Below are positions 26,517-34,075 of a stretch of DNA of 64,000 nucleotides, one piece after another (within the stretch, counting starts at the first letter, position 1; each line of letters opens with the position of its first letter). Under the pieces are notes generated by a model. That model was not told the DNA's origin. It made no database searches and was given only the letters and a program-made list of their open reading frames with translations. Made by a program: the position numbers and the translations under genes. Source of the stretch: Bacteroidota bacterium (lineage in GTDB: Bacteria; Bacteroidota; Rhodothermia; Rhodothermales; UBA10348); the NCBI GenBank assembly GCA_029262775.1, contig JAJCYR010000043.1:1-64000 (forward strand), in the 5' to 3' direction.

Positions 26517-26631
26517 GGCGGCATTTTGTTGGGTTCGCTGCCTGTTGCCATGTCAATTCGGGTGCCGTTTGCGACCATGGGCGCCGTTTGGTCTTCTGGG
26601 GCCTTTTTCCGGCAGTCCGGGTCGGGTCAGC

Positions 26632-26647
26632 GTTTCGCCAACGAAAC
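26632..26647. promoter_or_regulatory. palindrome GTTTCG-N4-CGAAAC upstream of the sigma-factor gene
   Basis: GTTTCG (26632-26637) and CGAAAC (26642-26647) flank a 4-nt spacer, about 115 bp before the sigma-factor start. The identical half-sites recur at 31422-31437 at the other end of the operon. I found no third copy when reading the window. A shared operator for a dimeric regulator is the simplest reading. Confidence 0.5.
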
Positions 26648-26708
26648 ACTCGCGCTGCGCGGCCGCTACACGCGAACGCGGTACACAGGCACTACGGCGC
26701 CGTGTGCA

Positions 26709-29700
26709 CTACTGCTGCGAGTAGCGACGAATGGCCTCCCATTCTGCCTGTGAGAGTGGGCCTGCGGCGGGCAGGCACAAGCTGGCCCCAAGGGGAAGCA
26801 GGTCCGGCGAGCGGAGCACATCCCGGTTGGCGAGCCAGATCCGGATCCAGTGCCACTCGCTCGCATAATAACGGCGAGCGAGCGAAAAGAGCGTGTCGCC
26901 GTCCCTCACGCGGACCGTGTCCACGGCTTCTGTGGGCGCAACTTCTTCCGGACCTTTTTCCGGTCCGCCTGCCGGACCAGCGTCTTCAGCCGACACGCTT
27001 ACCGACACGCCTGCTCCCGGCGTAACGAACCGGATACGGCGTTCGGTGGGCTCGAGGTAAAACACGGCCTCGCCAACACCCCCCGGAATGAGCTCCACGG
27101 TCGCCGCGCCTGGCTCGGTACGATAATTTTCGGGTAGCGTCCTCTCCAAAACGAACACCTCCCAGCGCCCGGGCACAAGCGGCGGAAACTGAGCCCGACC
27201 ATCGGTATCGGTCAGGCGCCGAAACCGCACCTCGCCCGAGCGGGCTTCCACAACCAGCCCGGCCAGCGCTGCGCCGCGGAGGCCGCGCTCGAGCGCCGCA
27301 TCCAGAGCCGCTTCCTGCCCGCCGGGCAAAACCCGCGCCACGAGCCGCGCCGGCCGCACAATCCCGACGTCCACGGGGCCGCGCTGAACGGCATCAACTT
27401 CTACCGGAAACGGCACCGTCGGCATGCGATCGAGTCCAATGCTCTCCTGATCCAGCAGTACAAACCGCTCCTCGCCCGTGAGCACGAGCCTTGCCAGCCC
27501 CTCGCTGTTCGTTTCAGCCCGGACGCGATCTGCCACAAAGACCACTCCTTGCAGCGGCTCCCCCGTTTCCTCGTCGCGTACGCGGAAGGAGATGGTGGTC
27601 TCAGCGCCTGGCCCGGAAAACGGGGCCCGCACCGAAAACGGAATGCGATAGGCGAGGCTGAACGTTCCCGTGCGCACGTCCGATGAAAAATTCGTCTGCG
27701 ATCCGCGTGCACGCAGTTCAAGCTCGTGACTGGACCACATTTCGGCCGCGACGCGCGCATCAAACAGGGTGAATGTCTGCGACAGGGTACCGGACACCCG
27801 GCTCTGGAACGCCGAGGCCGACGCGCGGAGCCCCCGGCCCGCATCGAACGAAAACGTTGAGCCTACGGTTACGCGTTCTTGCCGGGTAGGGCTGAAAAAC
27901 GTGACCCCTTCCAGGTACGACGCCGTCAGACTCAGCGACCACGCACCCAGCACCTTGAAGGCGGAGCCGCGCACCGAGGAAAACGTGCCGTCGGCAAATG
28001 CGGTGTCATCAATCCTGCCGGTCTCTCCCGCCACATTGAGCCCGAACCCGCGCTGGTTGAAATTCAGGCGCAGCGTCACGCTTTCTTCCGATCGGTCGAG
28101 CCCGGTCTCGGCGACGCGGCGATCCTGGAACTGCCCGAGCAGCATGGCCTGCAGGCGACTTCGTCCAAAGGAAAACGACCCGCCGGCCCCCCCGCGGAAG
28201 AGCCGGTTTTCAAGAGCACGGTCCTCATTTCTGGATGCATCGAAAAAGCGGCGCTCCGCACGACCCAGCCCTTCGAGCCGGATCCAGTGATCTCCACGCA
28301 CGGCGAAACTTCCTCGCACCTGCTCCGAATTCTGGATGCCCCCCAGAAAGAATGGGTCGGCCGACTCGGCGTGCCCTGAGAACACGATCCAGGGAAACGA
28401 TCCCTGCGCGGATAGCTGCACCGCGCTTCCTTCTCCAATGTCGTAACGGCCGTGCGCCACCTCGGCCGCCAGTTCGGCGCCGTCGACGGGCAGCCACCGC
28501 GCGGCCACGGACCCGGCCTCGCCCGGCTCGAATTCCCCACGGGACAGCGCGCTCAGCTCAACGGCCAGCCTACGGTGTGGCCACAGGTGAACAAACCCAC
28601 CGGCGCGCTCCGTCTCCGGAAACACGTGACGCGTGCGCGATGCGAAGGCGGCGCCCTGCAGGCGCTCCCGGTCGTAGGAGAGTTCACTGCCAAAACCAAA
28701 GAACGACGTGTCGAGCAGATCCGACACCTGGAAATTCTGATCGCCCAGCCGTAGACCGACGCGTCGCCCCTCCACCGATGCCGCGTACTCGTCCCGCTCC
28801 CCGAAGGACGCCGTCGAACGAATGTCCGGCCCGCGCAGCCGGGCCGTATACACCTGGTCCCCGATCCGCGTGGCGGGAAGATCGAGTTCTGCCTGCGCGT
28901 CGGCCCGGCCGGACTCGGCCGTACCCCGCGCCGTGAACATGATGGGCAGGCGGCCTTCCTCGAGGCGCCTGGCCCGGCGCCGGACGGGCACAATCTGCGT
29001 CGTGAGCCGGGCTTCGCCGCCGGCCACCTCCGTGCCGGAGGCCGACGCGCTGACCCGCAGCACATGCGATATTTCATTGACCAGATCGTCGCGCGTGCGG
29101 GCCGTCACGAGAATTTCTGTGCGCGCCGACGGCACAAGATCGACCACGTCCGACGGCATGCGAATCTCGTAGCCGAGCGAGCTTTCCGCCTGAATCCGGA
29201 ATTCAGCCCTGTGGTTGCCCGTGTTTTCAATGGAAAACGTCGCCGTGATGGCCGCGCCCGCCCGGACCCGCGCGGGCGCCTCAACGAGCAAAAGTGCCAA
29301 CGACGTCCTCTCGGCGACCACAATTTCGGTTTCGGCCGACGCCAGCGTGCCCTCGTTCTGGTCCTTTGCAGGCTCGCCGTCCACACCTTCCCGACGCAGG
29401 CGAAACTCCACGCGCCAGGCGCCGGCTGTGGCCGTTGCCGGAATCTGGATCGATACGATCCGCGTGACAGGCTTTCCCGGTTCTGCCCGGATGACAGGCG
29501 GCGGAATCAGGATGCTCCAGCCGGGTGGCAGAACGGGATCGACCCGGAGAATCCTTCCGCCGGCCGATACCGCGCGAATGGGCAGGCTGATGACCGACCC
29601 GGGCGCCGCTTCCGCACGCACAGGCGCCGATACCGATACGTCCTGCGCAAGTGCGGTGCGCGGCGCCAGAAGGCATGAAAGGACAACAAACCACCCTACA

Positions 29701-29744
29701 CCAACCAGTAGGGCGGCCTGATCTGTGCCCCTCATTCCGATCAC
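26709..29744 (-). CDS. usher-like outer-membrane protein with NEW3-like N-terminus and C-terminal LysM domain
   Basis: This 1011-residue exported protein starts with a signal peptide (to about residue 34). Two Ig-like domains follow: about 40-135, NEW3-like with PPGWSIL and PGKPVTRIVSIQIP, and about 145-250. Then comes a long stretch of alternating strands (about 265-715, with GLRLGDQNFQVSDLL and many short amphipathic strands), read as an outer-membrane barrel. After it are two carboxypeptidase-regulatory-like Ig domains, and a LysM domain near the end (VRDGDTLFSLARRYY to LCLPA). It follows the chaperone-like gene by 2 nt. The operon order subunit-chaperone-usher suggests a divergent chaperone-usher secretion pore anchored to peptidoglycan by LysM. 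The usher assignment rests on architecture and context, not on recognised usher motifs. Confidence 0.6.
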   Translation of the reverse strand: MIGMRGTDQAALLVGVGWFVVLSCLLAPRTALAQDVSVSAPVRAEAAPGSVISLPIRAVSAGGRILRVDPVLPPGWSILIPPPVIRAEPGKPVTRIVSIQIPATATAGAWRVEFRLRREGVDGEPAKDQNEGTLASAETEIVVAERTSLALLLVEAPARVRAGAAITATFSIENTGNHRAEFRIQAESSLGYEIRMPSDVVDLVPSARTEILVTARTRDDLVNEISHVLRVSASASGTEVAGGEARLTTQIVPVRRRARRLEEGRLPIMFTARGTAESGRADAQAELDLPATRIGDQVYTARLRGPDIRSTASFGERDEYAASVEGRRVGLRLGDQNFQVSDLLDTSFFGFGSELSYDRERLQGAAFASRTRHVFPETERAGGFVHLWPHRRLAVELSALSRGEFEPGEAGSVAARWLPVDGAELAAEVAHGRYDIGEGSAVQLSAQGSFPWIVFSGHAESADPFFLGGIQNSEQVRGSFAVRGDHWIRLEGLGRAERRFFDASRNEDRALENRLFRGGAGGSFSFGRSRLQAMLLGQFQDRRVAETGLDRSEESVTLRLNFNQRGFGLNVAGETGRIDDTAFADGTFSSVRGSAFKVLGAWSLSLTASYLEGVTFFSPTRQERVTVGSTFSFDAGRGLRASASAFQSRVSGTLSQTFTLFDARVAAEMWSSHELELRARGSQTNFSSDVRTGTFSLAYRIPFSVRAPFSGPGAETTISFRVRDEETGEPLQGVVFVADRVRAETNSEGLARLVLTGEERFVLLDQESIGLDRMPTVPFPVEVDAVQRGPVDVGIVRPARLVARVLPGGQEAALDAALERGLRGAALAGLVVEARSGEVRFRRLTDTDGRAQFPPLVPGRWEVFVLERTLPENYRTEPGAATVELIPGGVGEAVFYLEPTERRIRFVTPGAGVSVSVSAEDAGPAGGPEKGPEEVAPTEAVDTVRVRDGDTLFSLARRYYASEWHWIRIWLANRDVLRSPDLLPLGASLCLPAAGPLSQAEWEAIRRYSQQ

Positions 29745-29746
29745 GG

Positions 29747-30601
29747 TCAGAGCGTCAATTCAAACTGCCCGCCAAAAACAGCGTCGCTGCCCGCATCGAC
29801 CACAAAAACGGCCTGATACGTCCCGGCAGGTACCCCGTCCAGCTCGATACGCTGCCGGGTGGAGGTATTGGGATAGAGTCGATACTGAACGCCAGGAAAC
29901 GGACCGTATTCCTGCCCCTCAGCATCAAAAAGGCGCATATATACATCGGGGCGCATCATGACCTGACCCACATTGAGTACATCGATCTGGAATACGGTGC
30001 GCCCGTCTTCGAGCGCCTGCAGACGGACATTTTCGAGCTCGACACCCGGTTCGGCGCTGGCCGAACTGACGTGCGTAGCCAGTTGTACACCGTAGCGCGT
30101 GACCTGACGAAAGCCGACTTCCCGGTCGCCGGGCGCGTCCTCGCCGAGTGTCGACTCGGCCGACTCGCGGTCAATGGCTTCCACCATGAGCATACTCCAC
30201 CAGGAGCCGGCACCGGCAGTGTCGGGTACGTTGATCTGGTAGGACACGGTCATGGATCCGCCCGGCGGCACGGTGGCCTGCTCGGGCGAAAAAGAGATCC
30301 AGGGCGCGTTCGAGCGCGCGGTGGTACCCGGGTCGTCGTAGGCATTCGTGCCATCGGCGAAAAACAAATAGTCGCGCTGGTAGATCCGGGCCTGCTGCAG
30401 TTCGTTCGTGTCGTTGGCGATCGTGACCGATCCGGTAAGCGTAGCGCCGGGCACGGTCTCCAGATCATGGGCCAGTTGGCCGCGCACGGTGATCTGCGCC
30501 GAGGCCGCGAAGGATCCCAAAAGGAGCGACAGGTAGAGCACCAGGCAGAACATCGGCCCCCATGCACGGACCCTCAAGCGGAAGAAACGGACAGGAAACA
30601 T
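29747..30601 (-). CDS. PapD-like periplasmic chaperone-type protein
   Basis: This 284-residue exported protein has a signal peptide (hydrophobic segment then ASAQ) and two beta-sandwich domains. The first has the layout of pilus chaperones: a tolerant N-terminal strand, IANDTNELQQARIYQRDY, then APWISFSPEQATVPPGGSMTVSYQINVP and a long strand region. The second (about 175-284) includes FQIDVLNVGQVMMRPDVYMRLFD. The aPwIsfsP-PG pattern also occurs in WxL-interacting proteins of Gram-positives, which share this fold. It lies between the subunit-like and usher-like genes with 2-3 nt gaps. A role in folding and delivering the subunit in the periplasm is inferred. Confidence 0.6.
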   Translation of the reverse strand: MFPVRFFRLRVRAWGPMFCLVLYLSLLLGSFAASAQITVRGQLAHDLETVPGATLTGSVTIANDTNELQQARIYQRDYLFFADGTNAYDDPGTTARSNAPWISFSPEQATVPPGGSMTVSYQINVPDTAGAGSWWSMLMVEAIDRESAESTLGEDAPGDREVGFRQVTRYGVQLATHVSSASAEPGVELENVRLQALEDGRTVFQIDVLNVGQVMMRPDVYMRLFDAEGQEYGPFPGVQYRLYPNTSTRQRIELDGVPAGTYQAVFVVDAGSDAVFGGQFELTL

Positions 30602-30604
30602 GGG

Positions 30605-31063
30605 TTACTGCTCGGTAAGGGTGAACGTCACTGTATGCTGGTCACTCGCGCCGGTTTCGCTCGACTCGTCGGTAATGGCCGCCTCTGCAATGTAGCGGAT
30701 GTTGGCAAAGCCTGCTTTGCCCTTCCTGATATTCACGATCAGATCCGTGTCGTTCATGCCATCACGAAGCGCTACGCGGCCCGCTGGTTTACCGCGCTTC
30801 ACGTTCACGGCCTCGGCGTAGAGCCGGTACGTCTGTCCGGGAGCAAACGTCGAGACGGTAACCTTGGAGCGCGATCGGGTCTCGTCCCACAGGATTTGCG
30901 TTGAGTCGTCCGTGTCCTGGTACGTCTCGCCGCCATACGGCGAAGGGGACACGCTGAGCTGCACGGCTGCGCTGCCGAGCATCATCAGGCGCTGGGCCGA
31001 CGCGGGCGTGGCCAGAGCGCCAAAAAGCGCAGCAAGGAAGAGGATATGTAGGAGTCGTTGCAT
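30605..31063 (-). CDS. pilin/subunit-like secreted protein
   Basis: This 152-residue exported protein has a signal peptide (LLHILFLAALFGALATPASA) and a mature part predicted as a single beta-sandwich. It ends GASDQHTVTFTLTEQ, like many chaperone-dependent surface subunits. ATG 31063 is preferred over an in-frame start at 31099 because the signal peptide starts there and TTACAGGT with an AGGT core lies just upstream. It is the first gene of the tight three-gene operon with the PapD-like and usher-like genes (3 nt to the next start). The major structural subunit of the proposed appendage is the likely role; no known pilin family was recognised. Confidence 0.58.
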   Translation of the reverse strand: MQRLLHILFLAALFGALATPASAQRLMMLGSAAVQLSVSPSPYGGETYQDTDDSTQILWDETRSRSKVTVSTFAPGQTYRLYAEAVNVKRGKPAGRVALRDGMNDTDLIVNIRKGKAGFANIRYIAEAAITDESSETGASDQHTVTFTLTEQ

Positions 31064-31095
31064 CACACCTGTAATAACGGCAAATACCGTGCCTG

Positions 31096-31299
31096 TCACA
31101 TTTCCCAGGATGGGAGCTCGTCCCTGGGCTCCGCTATTCTGTAGACGGGACAGGCGCCACAGGCAACCTTGTCAAGCCGAATCCAGTCGGGGCGCTGCCG
31201 AACCGGGCGAACCGATACGAGTCGGTGCATGCGCGCCACATGTTCGTTGTCGGGCGCGATGAGAAAAAGAGGTTTCCAGGCGGTTTGGACAGATGTCAT
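31096..31299 (-). CDS. possible small cysteine-containing protein at the head of the usher-like operon
   Basis: This is a 67-residue open frame upstream of the subunit gene on the same strand. It ends 33 nt before the preferred subunit start and overlaps the longer alternative start. It begins MTSVQTAWKPLFLIAPDNE and has a CGACPVYR motif (C-x2-C) and an acidic end. Codon third positions in the part examined are GC-rich, like real genes here. No family was recognised. It may be a small cytoplasmic protein or a chance frame. Confidence 0.35.
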   Translation of the reverse strand: MTSVQTAWKPLFLIAPDNEHVARMHRLVSVRPVRQRPDWIRLDKVACGACPVYRIAEPRDELPSWEM

Positions 31300-31420
31300 G
31301 GTGGTAGCGGTTGGTGTCTGCGCAGCAATGGGCAAACCCCGTACCGTGCCCTGGCTCCGGCTTTGCATCGACCAGAATCAGCCTGGCAGGGCATATGGAC
31401 ACGCGAACGGTCCGTCATAG

Positions 31421-31438
31421 TGTTTCGTTTTCGAAACA
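31421..31438. promoter_or_regulatory. palindrome TGTTTCG-N4-CGAAACA upstream of the receiver-kinase gene
   Basis: A 7-4-7 perfect inverted repeat (31421-31427, 31432-31438) ends three bases before the -35 element of a candidate promoter. It shares the half-site GTTTCG with the palindrome at 26632-26647. It lies between the divergent usher-like operon and the receiver-kinase gene and could serve either. Confidence 0.5.
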
Positions 31439-31441
31439 GTC

Positions 31442-31471
31442 TTGGGGCTGAGTCGACACGGTGCGTATACT
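31442..31471 (+). promoter_or_regulatory. sigma-70-like promoter for the receiver-kinase gene
   Basis: TTGGGG (31442-31447) and TATACT (31466-31471) are separated by 18 bp. They lie about 57 bp before the GTG start at 31528. The -10 is near consensus and the -35 is weak. The palindrome at 31421-31438 sits around -48 relative to the expected start point, a position suited to an activator. The rest of 31300-31527 shows nothing further. Confidence 0.4.
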
Positions 31472-31527
31472 TGGGGCGTGCGGCCCGTGCCCGCGTTCCG
31501 GCTCGTCTACACATACCGGTTTTTTTC

Positions 31528-32637
31528 GTGACCCCGCTTCAAGCGCCTCCTGCCACTGCCCTCATCCTCGTTGTTGACGACAGCAAGCTGAACCGGGATC
31601 TGCTGTGCGAATACCTGGATGCGCTCGGCTATGCGTCCGAATCCTGCCAGAACGGGACCGCGGCCGTGGCGCGTCTCGAGGAGCGTTCGTTCGATGCGGT
31701 GCTTCTCGATATTGATATGCCCGAGCTCGATGGGTACGGCGTGCTTGAGTACATGAAAACCCGCGATGCCCTGCAGTTCATTCCGGTCATCATGATTTCG
31801 GGCCGGGATGATGTGCCGAGCATTGCCCGCTGTCTGGAACTGGGCGCAACCGATTTCCTGTCAAAACCATTCAACCCGAAAATCCTGGAGGCGCGGCTCT
31901 CCGGGAGCCTCGAGAAAAAGCGGCTTCGCGAAGCCGAGCAGGAACTGATCCGAATGCGCGACGCACTCACCCACATGATTGTGCACGACCTGGGCAACCC
32001 GTTGTCGGTCATTCAGATGAACCTCCAGATGATGCGCATGCTCGGAGAGGGGGACACCGAGCGGCTGGGGCATTTGGACCGTGCGGCCTCCGCCATGGGG
32101 ACCATGATCGAGTCCATGCTTGACCTCTCGAAACTGGAGTCGGGCACCATGCCGGTCCGTCTGGCCGAGGTCGACATGACCGCCCTTCTCGAGCAGGTAG
32201 AAGCGGAATACGCGCCGTTTGCGTCGGATCGTGACCTGGTACTCGGCGTCGAGGTGGAAAGCGGCCTCGTGGCGATCGCCGACGTGCTGCTCCTCGGACG
32301 CGTACTCGCCAATTTGCTGACCAATGCGTTCAAATACGCGCGCCCGGCGACACGCATCCTGATTTCCGCCCGGCGCGATAATGGCGATGTCCGCCTCATT
32401 GTTGAAGACGACGGCCCGGGCATACCCGATGAGCTGCACGAACGGATTTTTGACCGGTACTACCAGGTGGAATCGGCCGAGTCGGGCGTTAGGGCAGGCG
32501 TAGGACTGGGGCTGGCTTTCTGCCGGCTCGCCATGAATGCCATGGACGGCGCCATTCGCGCCGAGTCGGCCGCGCCGCACGGGACGTGCTTTGTGGTTAC
32601 GCTAATCGACGCTAATAATCGACGCCGAATTTCTTGA
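31528..32637 (+). CDS. response-regulator receiver domain fused to a histidine kinase
   Basis: This 369-residue cytoplasmic signalling protein has an N-terminal receiver domain (phosphorylation site Asp61 in LLDIDMPE). A short coiled linker, a HisKA domain (His153 in IVHDLGNPLSV) and an HATPase domain follow (NLLTNAFKY, EDDGPGIPDE, GVGLGLAF). It has no membrane segment, so it probably receives phosphate from another kinase or senses a cytoplasmic signal. The GTG at 31528 is preferred; in-frame codons reach back to 31225 but give a non-conserved leader crossing the promoter. Its 3' end overlaps the converging NtrC-like gene by 26 bp. Confidence 0.87.
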   Translation: MTPLQAPPATALILVVDDSKLNRDLLCEYLDALGYASESCQNGTAAVARLEERSFDAVLLDIDMPELDGYGVLEYMKTRDALQFIPVIMISGRDDVPSIARCLELGATDFLSKPFNPKILEARLSGSLEKKRLREAEQELIRMRDALTHMIVHDLGNPLSVIQMNLQMMRMLGEGDTERLGHLDRAASAMGTMIESMLDLSKLESGTMPVRLAEVDMTALLEQVEAEYAPFASDRDLVLGVEVESGLVAIADVLLLGRVLANLLTNAFKYARPATRILISARRDNGDVRLIVEDDGPGIPDELHERIFDRYYQVESAESGVRAGVGLGLAFCRLAMNAMDGAIRAESAAPHGTCFVVTLIDANNRRRIS

Positions 32638-33982
32638 GCTTGGCGTAGATGTTCGAGCGCTGCAGGTCTATTTCCTCGGAGAGCCGGGATATGTTGCCCT
32701 CGCATTGAGACAGCTTGCGGCGAAGGAAGGCCGCCTCGGCGGCATCCCGGAAGTCGGCAATTTTGGGGTGCCGCTCGGCCAGGTAGGCAATGGAGTCCTG
32801 CGGCGCCTTGCCCGGATTGGCGAAGAGTTCGACATCGTCGACGCCGATCTCGTCCTCCTCGCTGAGCACGATCAGGCGCTCTACAGCATTATGGAGCTCG
32901 CGCACGTTCCCCCGCCAGGGAAATGTGCGCAGCAGCTGCAGCGCCTCGTCCGAAAAGTACTTACCCGGCATGCCGTTGCGCACACTGAGCTGCCCGCAGA
33001 AGTGCTTTGCCAGAAGGTCAATGTCCTCAATCCGGTCGCGCAGCGGAGGGGATTCAATACGGATCACGGCCAGGCGGTGAAAAAGGTCATCCCGGAATGC
33101 GCCGTTTTCAATGGCTTCTTCCAGGACTTTATTGGTGGCCGCCACAACGCGCACATCGACCGAGATGGCCTTGTCGCCTCCCACGCGCCGCACCTGATTC
33201 TCCTGCAGTACGCGCAGCACCTTGGCTTGGGCGGTTGGCGACATGTCTCCGACTTCATCGAGAAAGAGCGTGCCGCCGTCGGCCTGCTCGAAGGACCCGA
33301 TGTGCTGCTTGTGGGCACCCGTAAATGCGCCCTTTTCGTGTCCAAAGAGCTCGCTTTCAATCAGCTCACCCGGAATGGCAGCACAGTTGAGCGCCACGAA
33401 CGGCCCCGATCTGCGCTCGGACAGGTGGTGGACCCACTGGGCAATGAGCTCCTTGCCGCTGCCCGCTTCGCCCGTTACCAGCACCCGGGCCTCGGACGGG
33501 GCGACTTTGCCGAGCAGCTTCTTGATGCGTTTCATGGCCGCACTCTCACCGAGGAGCGGTGCAATGGAGGTATCTATTTTTTCGAGGCGCGCCTTCATGC
33601 GCGTGTGTTCACGCTGCAGCCTGTCTGCACTGAGCGCATTGCGGACCGTCACCAGAAAGCGCTGCAGGTTGGGCGGCTTGGGCACAAAATCGTACGCACC
33701 CTCCTTGATGGCCTCCACGGCCAGCTCGATGGTGGCATTCGCCGTGAGCATTACGAAAGGAAGCTCCGGCCAGCGCGATTTGGCGGCCCTGAGCAGCTCC
33801 ATGCCGTTCATCTCGGGCATCATCATGTCCGAAAGAACCAGGTCGAAGGCGTCCTCCTCGATCTTTTTAAGCCCTTCGGCCCCGTTCCCGGCTTCGACCA
33901 CCTCATACTTCTGCATGGTCATCAGCTCCTTCAGCGTGCGGCGTATGGAGGGCTCGTCATCGACGATGAGAAGACGTGGCAT
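32612..33982 (-). CDS. sigma-54-dependent response regulator, NtrC type
   Basis: This 456-residue transcription activator has a receiver domain (Asp52 in LSDMMMPEMNG) and a sigma-54 AAA+ domain. The AAA+ domain carries Walker A GEAGSGKE, the sigma-54-contacting loop GAFTGA, Walker B GGTLFLDEVGDM and the R-finger region. A C-terminal Fis-type helix-turn-helix (NISRLSEEIDLQRSNIYAKLKKFG) follows. It needs RpoN and binds enhancer-like sites. The ATG at 33982 begins the receiver fold; the longer frame to 34594 is discarded. It lies between a receiver-kinase and a hybrid sensor, one of which probably phosphorylates it. Confidence 0.92.
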   Translation of the reverse strand: MPRLLIVDDEPSIRRTLKELMTMQKYEVVEAGNGAEGLKKIEEDAFDLVLSDMMMPEMNGMELLRAAKSRWPELPFVMLTANATIELAVEAIKEGAYDFVPKPPNLQRFLVTVRNALSADRLQREHTRMKARLEKIDTSIAPLLGESAAMKRIKKLLGKVAPSEARVLVTGEAGSGKELIAQWVHHLSERRSGPFVALNCAAIPGELIESELFGHEKGAFTGAHKQHIGSFEQADGGTLFLDEVGDMSPTAQAKVLRVLQENQVRRVGGDKAISVDVRVVAATNKVLEEAIENGAFRDDLFHRLAVIRIESPPLRDRIEDIDLLAKHFCGQLSVRNGMPGKYFSDEALQLLRTFPWRGNVRELHNAVERLIVLSEEDEIGVDDVELFANPGKAPQDSIAYLAERHPKIADFRDAAEAAFLRRKLSQCEGNISRLSEEIDLQRSNIYAKLKKFGVDY

Positions 33983-34075
33983 GGCACTCTCGGCGGGTAG
34001 GTTCACGGACCAACAGGATTCGGGGAGCAATATACTGTGCTGTGGCGTGTACCTTTCCGTTTTCAACGCGGGGGC

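Noticed and set aside
32601-32628. Near-duplicate GCTAATCGAC/GCTAATAATCGAC as another tandem duplication
   Set aside because: The copies are not exact and the region is doubly coding (end of two converging genes), so it is left out of the duplication list.
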